Origin: Allobosea sp. | GTDB taxonomy: Bacteria > Pseudomonadota > Alphaproteobacteria > Rhizobiales > Beijerinckiaceae | DNA length: 9,503 nucleotides | NCBI GenBank assembly: GCA_021732895.1 | Contig: JAKFWE010000437.1 | Coordinates: 1-9,503, forward strand | Direction: 5' to 3' | Shown: piece after piece, positions 5,622 through 9,503 of the stretch | Numbering within the stretch: position 1 is the first letter of the stretch | Layout: every line of letters starts with the position of its first letter | Made by a program: the position numbers and the translations under genes | Notes under the pieces: model-generated | The model's input: only the letters and a program-made list of their open reading frames with translations | Databases searched by the model: none | Told to the model about the DNA's origin: nothing

Positions 5622-6146
5622 TCAGGAATCCGGCGCGGCGGTCGCTTCGTCAAACAGGCCCGGATCGTTCAGCGCGCGCGCGAGGATGAGCGCGCCCTCG
5701 AGCCTAGCGAGCAGGGCCGCCGGCTTCTCGCCGCGCCGCACCGCCGCCGGGGCGCGTTCGAGATAGTCGAGGATCAGGCCGAAGAAGTCGGCCACGGCCG
5801 CCGCGACCGGCGGCGGCAAGGCGTCGCGCTCGGCGCCGAACAGGCCGCAAAGGCACATGCGATCGTCGATCAGAAGCGCGTCCCGAAACAGCGATACGAC
5901 ACGGGCGCGGCCTGCTCCGGGCGCCAGATCGTCGGGATCGCCGAGCTTCTCGGCGACGCGCAGCGTGTAGCGCCGCGCCAGCGCCTCGGCGAGTTCGCCC
6001 TTGGTCGGGAAATGATAATGCACGCTCGAGCTCTTGATCCCGACGTCCTCGGCCAGGTCGCGAAAGCTGAAGCCGTGATAGCCCGCCATGCGCGCCCGCT
6101 TCTCGGCGGCGTCGAGGATCTGATCGCGGGCTGACTGGTCAGGCAT
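5622..6146 (-). CDS. TetR-family repressor with a Cys-x-Cys motif
   Basis: The 174-residue protein has a TetR-type helix-turn-helix at about residues 26-48: Phe-Ser-Phe-Arg-Asp-Leu-Ala, then Gly-Ile-Lys-Ser-Ser-Ser-Val-His-Tyr-His-Phe-Pro-Thr-Lys-Gly. A helical ligand or dimerisation domain follows. Residues 97-105 read Met-Cys-Leu-Cys-Gly-Leu-Phe-Gly-Ala. Cysteines at this place in a TetR protein can serve as redox or electrophile sensors, as in NemR, but that is inference here. The ATG at 6144-6146 is the most likely start; the frame extends to a codon at 6203, but that would make the operators coding. The gene diverges from an SDR gene across 104 bp containing two related palindromes, one over its own predicted -10, so it very probably represses both itself and the SDR. 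It is a local regulator; the inducer is unknown. Confidence 0.9.
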   Translation of the reverse strand: MPDQSARDQILDAAEKRARMAGYHGFSFRDLAEDVGIKSSSVHYHFPTKGELAEALARRYTLRVAEKLGDPDDLAPGAGRARVVSLFRDALLIDDRMCLCGLFGAERDALPPPVAAAVADFFGLILDYLERAPAAVRRGEKPAALLARLEGALILARALNDPGLFDEATAAPDS

Positions 6147-6156
6147 GAAGGGCTTT

Positions 6157-6174
6157 CTACCGAGCGATAGATAG
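6157..6174. promoter_or_regulatory. Probable TetR operator O1 (imperfect, tetR side)
   Basis: Read on the minus strand, CTATCTATCGCTCGGTAG shares 14 of 18 positions, in the same register, with the perfect palindrome at 6213-6230. It begins 11 bp upstream of the tetR start and covers the predicted tetR -10 box, as expected for autorepression. Confidence 0.6.
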
Positions 6175-6196
6175 GACTTGACGGCCGCACTCTCAA
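6168..6196 (-). promoter_or_regulatory. Putative tetR promoter
   Basis: On the minus strand TTGAGA (6191-6196) and TATCTA (6168-6173) are separated by 17 nt and match the sigma-70 hexamers at 4 of 6 positions or better. The -10 lies within operator O1. Confidence 0.4.
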
Positions 6197-6206
6197 CTGA
6201 CAATTT
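6178..6206 (+). promoter_or_regulatory. Putative SDR-gene promoter
   Basis: TTGACG (6178-6183) is a good -35 and stands 17 nt before CAATTT (6201-6206), a poor -10. Transcription would begin at about 6213, inside operator O2, so a bound repressor would block it. Confidence 0.35.
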
Positions 6207-6211
6207 CCATG

Positions 6212-6231
6212 TCTATCTATCAGTAGATAGA
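6212..6231. promoter_or_regulatory. Probable TetR operator O2 (perfect palindrome, SDR side)
   Basis: TCTATCTATCAGTAGATAGA is a perfect inverted repeat with 8-bp arms about a 4-bp centre. It lies 19 bp before the SDR start codon, between the divergent tetR and SDR genes. Size, symmetry and placement are typical of TetR operators, and the second copy at 6157-6174 strengthens the call. Confidence 0.8.
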
Positions 6232-6250
6232 TTCAACGGAGAACGCAGTC

Positions 6251-7018
6251 ATGACGGATTCACTGAGCCTGGTGGTGGGGGGTTCTTCGGGCATGGGGCT
6301 CGCGACGGCAATGCGGCTCGCGGCCGAAGGGCGGACCGTCGCCATCGTCGGCCGCGATACCGGAAAGCTCGAGGCCGCCGGGGCGCGGATCGCTTCCGCC
6401 GGCGGCGGCAGAGCCGAAACGATCTCGGCCGATCTTTACGATCGCTCGGCCGTGGACGAACTGGTCGCCCGCATCGAAAGCGAGGGCCGCCATATCGACA
6501 GACTGGTCAACGCCGCAGGCTATTTCTTCCCGAAGCCCTTCCTCGACCATGCCGGCGCGGATTTCGACCGTTATCACGCGCTCAACCGGGCCATCTATTT
6601 CGTCACCCAGGCCGTCGCGCGGAACATGGCGGCGCATGGCGGCGGCTCGATCGTCACGATCGGCTCGATGTGGGCGCGTCAGGCGGTCAAGGCCACGCCC
6701 TCTTCCGCCTATTCGATGGCGAAGGCCGGCCTTCACGCCATGACCCAGCATCTGGCGATGGAGCTCGCGGGGCACGGCATCCGTGTCAACGCGGTCGCTC
6801 CAGCCGTCGTCGTCACGCCGATCTATGGCGCCTTCATCGCACCGGATGCGATCGAGGAGACGCTGACGGGCGGCTTCGACGCCTTCCATCCCATCGGCCG
6901 GGTCGGCCGGGCGGATGATGTCGCCGCCCATATCGCATTTCTGCTGTCGGAGCGGGCAGGCTGGACGACCGGCGCAATCCACGATGTCGATGGCGGCGTC
7001 ATGGCCGGCCGCAACTAG
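6251..7018 (+). CDS. Short-chain dehydrogenase/reductase (SDR)
   Basis: The 255-residue protein is a classical SDR with a Rossmann fold. The nucleotide loop is Gly10-Gly-Ser-Ser-Gly14-Met-Gly16, with Val in place of the usual leading Thr. Asn-Ala-Ala-Gly at 87-90 replaces Asn-Asn-Ala-Gly. The catalytic residues are Asn112, Ser139, Tyr154 and Lys158 (Tyr-Ser-Met-Ala-Lys). Arg35 just after the second strand suggests NADP(H) preference. The C-terminal Asp-Val-Asp-Gly-Gly segment is typical. It should reduce a carbonyl or oxidise an alcohol; substrates vary so widely in this family that none can be named. GGAG lies 9 nt before the ATG. Control by the divergent TetR through the operator at 6212-6231 is strongly implied. 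It converges on folE with 106 nt between the stops. Confidence 0.92.
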   Translation: MTDSLSLVVGGSSGMGLATAMRLAAEGRTVAIVGRDTGKLEAAGARIASAGGGRAETISADLYDRSAVDELVARIESEGRHIDRLVNAAGYFFPKPFLDHAGADFDRYHALNRAIYFVTQAVARNMAAHGGGSIVTIGSMWARQAVKATPSSAYSMAKAGLHAMTQHLAMELAGHGIRVNAVAPAVVVTPIYGAFIAPDAIEETLTGGFDAFHPIGRVGRADDVAAHIAFLLSERAGWTTGAIHDVDGGVMAGRN

Positions 7019-7095
7019 CGACGCGGGCGGTTCGGGTCGGAACCCGGCGCGGCGTCCGCCTGGGCGCTCCAAGCTCCCGAGCCGCGCACCCGACA

Positions 7096-7116
7096 GCGCG
7101 CGGCCCGCCCGCGCGC
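7096..7116. terminator. GC hairpin between convergent SDR and folE genes
   Basis: A perfect 8-bp stem, GCGCGCGG, loop CCCGC, CCGCGCGC, lies 77 nt after the SDR stop and 8 nt after the folE stop. A two-way terminator is plausible, but there is no T-run on either side and GC-rich DNA gives such stems by chance. Confidence 0.3.
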
Positions 7117-7124
7117 CGGCCCGA

Positions 7125-7766
7125 TCACAGTCCCGGCGACTTGACCATCGTGAAGAAGCGGACCTGCTCGCCGGGGTCCCTGAACAGGCCGGTATATTGC
7201 GTCGTCATGGTCGAGGCGCCGTGCTTCTGCACGCCGCGCATCGACATGCACATGTGCTCGGCCTCGACCAGGACGGCGACGCCGCGCGGTTTCAGCGCCT
7301 TATCGACCGCCTGCGCGATCTGCGCCGTCATCGTCTCCTGCGTCTGCAGGCGGCGGGCGTAGATGTCGACGACGCGGGCGAGCTTCGACAGCCCGACGAC
7401 GCCCTTCGCCGGATAATAGCCGATATGGGCCTTGCCGACGAAGGGCACCATATGGTGCTCGCAGTGCGAGTAGAACGGGATGTCGCGCACCAGGACCATG
7501 TCCTGATAGCCCTCGACCTCCTCGAAGACGCGGTCGAGCGTCTCCGCCGCGTCCTCGTCATAGCCCTTGTAGAACTCACGGTATGCTTTTGCGACGCGCC
7601 GCGGCGTGTCGGTCAGGCCCTCGCGCGACGGGTCGTCGCCGGCCCAGAGCAGGAGGGTGCGCACGGCCTCCTCGGCCTGTTCCTGAGTCGGCTGCTTGAT
7701 GAGAAACTTGTCTGCGGAGGGGCTGAGCGCCCGCTCGACGGACAAGGACTTAACCACAGGGTTCAT
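7125..7766 (-). CDS. folE: GTP cyclohydrolase I
   Basis: FolE converts GTP to 7,8-dihydroneopterin triphosphate, the entry step to tetrahydrofolate; the product can also feed queuosine. The 213-residue protein is of usual length and has the type I zinc site: His101-Cys102-Glu103-His104-His105 and Cys173 in Met-Cys-Met-Ser-Met-Arg-Gly, so Cys102, His105 and Cys173 should hold the metal. The substrate loops Ser-Lys-Leu-Ala-Arg (127-131) and Gln-Thr-Gln-Glu (141-144) are intact, and the end Lys-Ser-Pro-Gly-Leu is a variant of the usual tail. The ATG at 7764-7766 has GGGAGG 6 nt upstream, which rules out the longer frame to 7859. It diverges from the NifU-like gene across 195 bp, and hisI lies beyond the SDR/TetR pair on the same strand. 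Confidence 0.97.
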   Translation of the reverse strand: MNPVVKSLSVERALSPSADKFLIKQPTQEQAEEAVRTLLLWAGDDPSREGLTDTPRRVAKAYREFYKGYDEDAAETLDRVFEEVEGYQDMVLVRDIPFYSHCEHHMVPFVGKAHIGYYPAKGVVGLSKLARVVDIYARRLQTQETMTAQIAQAVDKALKPRGVAVLVEAEHMCMSMRGVQKHGASTMTTQYTGLFRDPGEQVRFFTMVKSPGL

Positions 7767-7961
7767 GTGGCGCCTCCCGTTACGGTGAAATGTCCTACGC
7801 AACCGGGCCGGGATTGGACCAGTGCGGCGCGGCGCAATGCCGCGCGGGCAGTTCGACAAGTTTCTCTCCGGCGCGGCGGCCGGACTGGCTCTCCCATCGG
7901 TTGCAGCGCATGATTATATGAACGGCGAAGCCGGCTGTTCCAAGCCGACCGGGATCACGAC

Positions 7962-8402
7962 ATGCTGAGCGACGTCTACAACAAGCGCATCCTCGAGCTG
8001 GCCGCCAACATTCCCCTCCTGGAGCGGCTGGAGCAGCCGGACGCCACCGCGAGAGCGCATTCGCGCCTGTGCGGTTCGACCGTCACGGTCGATCTCGGCA
8101 TGGAGGGCGACGTCGTCACCGCCTTCGGTCACGATGTGAAGGCCTGCGCTCTGGGCCAGGCGTCGTCCTCGATCATGGCGCGCCACGTCATCGGCTCCAC
8201 GGCGGCCGAATTGCGCGCCGTGCGCGAACAGGCCCGCGCCATCCTGAAGGACAACGCCGAGCCGCCGGGAGGCAAATGGGCCGATCTCGCGGTGCTCGTG
8301 CCGGTGCGCGACTACAAGGCCCGCCACGCCTCGACGCTGCTGACATTCGACGCGGTGATCGACGCCATCGGCCAGATCGAGAGCAAGGCTTCCCGCCCCT
8401 GA
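7962..8402 (+). CDS. IscU/NifU-N-like iron-sulfur scaffold-family protein
   Basis: This 146-residue protein resembles the NifU N-terminal / SufU fold, as annotated next to folE and yidD in Rhizobiales. Cys37 in Leu-Cys-Gly-Ser and Cys62 in Lys-Ala-Cys-Ala-Leu-Gly-Gln-Ala-Ser-Ser-Ser align with the first two cluster cysteines. The third cysteine appears replaced by His122 (Lys-Ala-Arg-His-Ala-Ser-Thr-Leu), and the Asp after Cys-Gly in IscU is Ser39. With only two classical ligands it may not build clusters like IscU. A zinc-binding or sulfur-relay role is possible. The start ATG at 7962 has a weak GGGA site and follows an AT-rich GATTATATGA at 7912-7921. It is divergent from folE and ends 10 nt before the convergent phosphatase gene. 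The fold is likely; the role is uncertain. Confidence 0.8.
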   Translation: MLSDVYNKRILELAANIPLLERLEQPDATARAHSRLCGSTVTVDLGMEGDVVTAFGHDVKACALGQASSSIMARHVIGSTAAELRAVREQARAILKDNAEPPGGKWADLAVLVPVRDYKARHASTLLTFDAVIDAIGQIESKASRP

Positions 8403-8412
8403 ATTGCGGGCT

Positions 8413-9147
8413 CTACAGGCCGAGCGCCTTGCGGATCTCGGGGCGCGTGTCGTCGAAGCGGCTCCGGAAGGCCGGCTCGGCCAGCAGGGCGGCCGCCACG
8501 TTCTGGCCCGCCTTCTCGCCCGCGACCAGATCGCTGGGATAGTGGAAGCCGCAGATCAGGCGGCTCTCGCCGTAGCTCGCGACGCGTTCGGCGAACTTCT
8601 CGCGGAGTTCGGGGGCGGCCTCTCCGAGCAGCGCCGCGTAGAGCGCCGCCGTCGCGGCGTGGCCGGCCGGGAACGAGCTGCCGGTCGGTCGCCCGCCGGG
8701 GCACGGCTTGACCCGGACCTTGTTCCAGACCGAGAACGGCCTTGGACGATTGGTCAGGCGGCGCACGCCCAGCAGCACGATGCCGAGCTCGATCTGCGCC
8801 TCGCGGAACAGCAGCCGCGTCTCGCGCTGCGCGCTTTCGACATATTTGTTCTCGATGCCGTCGAGAAAGCGCGCCAGGGTTTGGTGCTGGTCGGCGATCG
8901 CCTCCTTCTCGCGCTCGGGCGTGCGCGTCAGGGTCAATTGCAGGACGCGCTCGAACTCGGCCTTCGCCTCGGGCGTGTTCTGCGCCGGCGGCAGGCCGAT
9001 CACCGGTGCGATGTCGATCTTGCCCGGATCGAGCCAGATCGGGATGGTGCGCTGCTGGGCCAGCGCAGGCGAGCACAGCAGCGCGGCGGCGGCCATCAAG
9101 ACGGCGGCGCGGCGGCGGGCGGGCTGGTTCGGAACGGGACGGGGCAT
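8413..9147 (-). CDS. Secreted PAP2 / class A-type acid phosphatase
   Basis: The 244-residue protein has a signal peptide (Arg11-13, hydrophobic 14-27, Ala-Leu-Ala cut near residue 30), so it should be periplasmic. The three phosphatase motifs are present: Arg129-x6-Arg136-Pro137 (Arg for the usual Lys), Pro160-Ala-Gly-His163, and Ser195-Arg196-x5-His202-x3-Asp206. The stretch Ser-Arg-Leu-Ile-Cys-Gly-Phe-His is close to the class A nonspecific acid phosphatase signature. Such enzymes release phosphate from small phosphomonoesters; a lipid phosphate substrate is also possible. Cys149 and Cys199 could form a disulfide. The ATG at 9145-9147 overlaps the divergent yidD start by two bases. The alternative Met18 (9094-9096) would shorten the signal peptide and remove its Arg-rich start. 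Its 3' end is 10 nt from the convergent NifU-like gene. Confidence 0.9.
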   Translation of the reverse strand: MPRPVPNQPARRRAAVLMAAAALLCSPALAQQRTIPIWLDPGKIDIAPVIGLPPAQNTPEAKAEFERVLQLTLTRTPEREKEAIADQHQTLARFLDGIENKYVESAQRETRLLFREAQIELGIVLLGVRRLTNRPRPFSVWNKVRVKPCPGGRPTGSSFPAGHAATAALYAALLGEAAPELREKFAERVASYGESRLICGFHYPSDLVAGEKAGQNVAAALLAEPAFRSRFDDTRPEIRKALGL

Positions 9148-9503
9148 GGCGAATCTCGAGACGAACGAACCCGACGATGAGACCGCATCGAATCGCGCCT
9201 TGTCACGTCTTTTCGCGCAAGCCGGTCCAGTCGGGCGCGCGCCGCGCCGGGGCGCGCATTACCTCATTCGCGGCTATCAGCTCAGCCTGTCGCTGCTGAT
9301 CGGCCGGCAATGCCGGCACTGGCCGAGCTGCTCGGATTACGCCGACGAGGCGATCCAGCGCTTCGGGCTTTGGCGCGGCGGCTGGATCGCGTTCGCCCGG
9401 ATCTGCCGCTGCACGCCGCTCGGCAGCAGCGGCATCGACCTCGTCTGCGAGGAATTGCCGGCCGGCGCGGCCTGGTATAGGCCGTGGTCCTACGGCCGCT
9501 GGC
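9146..9503 (+). CDS. yidD: YidD membrane-insertion efficiency factor, partial
   Basis: The frame opens at ATG 9146-9148 and runs off the right edge; 119 residues are visible. The conserved YidD core is clear. Residues 41-50, Ile-Arg-Gly-Tyr-Gln-Leu-Ser-Leu-Ser-Leu, form an amphipathic segment. Cys56-Arg-His-Trp-Pro-Ser-Cys62-Ser-Asp-Tyr, Ala-Ile-Gln-Arg-Phe-Gly (69-74), Arg-Gly-Gly-Trp (77-80) and Cys87-Arg-Cys89 follow. YidD is a small membrane-associated protein that aids YidC-dependent insertion of inner-membrane proteins. Rhizobiales forms are longer than the E. coli protein at both ends, which fits the 36-residue N-terminal tail and the extension after residue 100. The ribosome site is poor (GGGACGGGG), and its start overlaps that of the divergent phosphatase; a TTG at 9200 is a possible later start. 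Confidence 0.92.
   Translation, partial: MANLETNEPDDETASNRALSRLFAQAGPVGRAPRRGAHYLIRGYQLSLSLLIGRQCRHWPSCSDYADEAIQRFGLWRGGWIAFARICRCTPLGSSGIDLVCEELPAGAAWYRPWSYGRW

Noticed and set aside
7827..7845. 7-bp perfect hairpin (GCGCGGC, loop GCAAT, GCCGCGC) between folE and the scaffold gene
   Set aside because: Simple alternating GC sequence makes such stems by chance; no link to a riboswitch or terminator could be seen.
6915..7913. 332-codon plus-strand frame opposite folE
   Set aside because: The minus strand holds a complete FolE with its zinc site and a strong ribosome site; the opposite frame has no recognisable domain.
8404..9180. 258-codon plus-strand frame opposite the phosphatase gene
   Set aside because: It lacks family features, whereas the minus strand has a signal peptide and all three phosphatase motifs.

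Overview
The window looks like chromosomal DNA of a high-GC alphaproteobacterium, most probably of the order Hyphomicrobiales (Rhizobiales; a Bosea-, Methylobacterium- or Chelatococcus-like organism would fit). This rests on the very GC-rich third codon positions, the Rhizobiales-type PAS_5, PilZ and BTLCP families, and the folE / hisI / NifU-like scaffold / yidD neighbourhood as I remember it from that order. No rRNA, tRNA, transposase, phage gene or CRISPR array was seen. Twelve genes are supported. Two of them run off the ends: a BTLCP protease on the left and yidD on the right.

Region 1 (1-2069, all minus strand) reads, in transcription order, PAS_5 protein, tandem-PilZ protein, then a secreted transglutaminase-like cysteine protease. 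PilZ domains bind c-di-GMP, and the protease belongs to the superfamily that contains LapG, so this may be a surface or attachment signalling group. The 350-bp gap 473-822 holds a strong hairpin and an AT-rich probable promoter.

Region 2 (2070-2481) is a 412-bp gap without a convincing protein gene. It holds a perfect DnaA box, an AT-rich promoter-like island and, about 140 bp further on, a textbook plus-strand intrinsic terminator. Together these suggest a small RNA or transcribed leader ahead of the rhomboid gene.

Region 3 (2482-5543) has a rhomboid protease and a two-CBS-domain protein on the plus strand. Facing them on the minus strand are a patatin/RssA-like hydrolase and hisI (histidine biosynthesis).

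Region 4 (5622-7018) is a self-contained regulatory pair: a TetR repressor diverging from a short-chain dehydrogenase. Two related 18-bp operators lie between them, one perfectly palindromic and one overlapping the predicted tetR -10. The pair sits between hisI and folE and looks like an inserted cassette.

Region 5 (7125-9503) has folE (GTP cyclohydrolase I) diverging from an IscU/NifU-like scaffold protein that lacks two of the usual cluster ligands. A PAP2-type acid phosphatase follows on the minus strand, and its start codon overlaps the start codon of the divergent yidD. Most genes are chromosomal housekeeping. The least explained items are the candidate small RNA, the TetR/SDR switch with its Cys-x-Cys regulator, and the altered scaffold protein.
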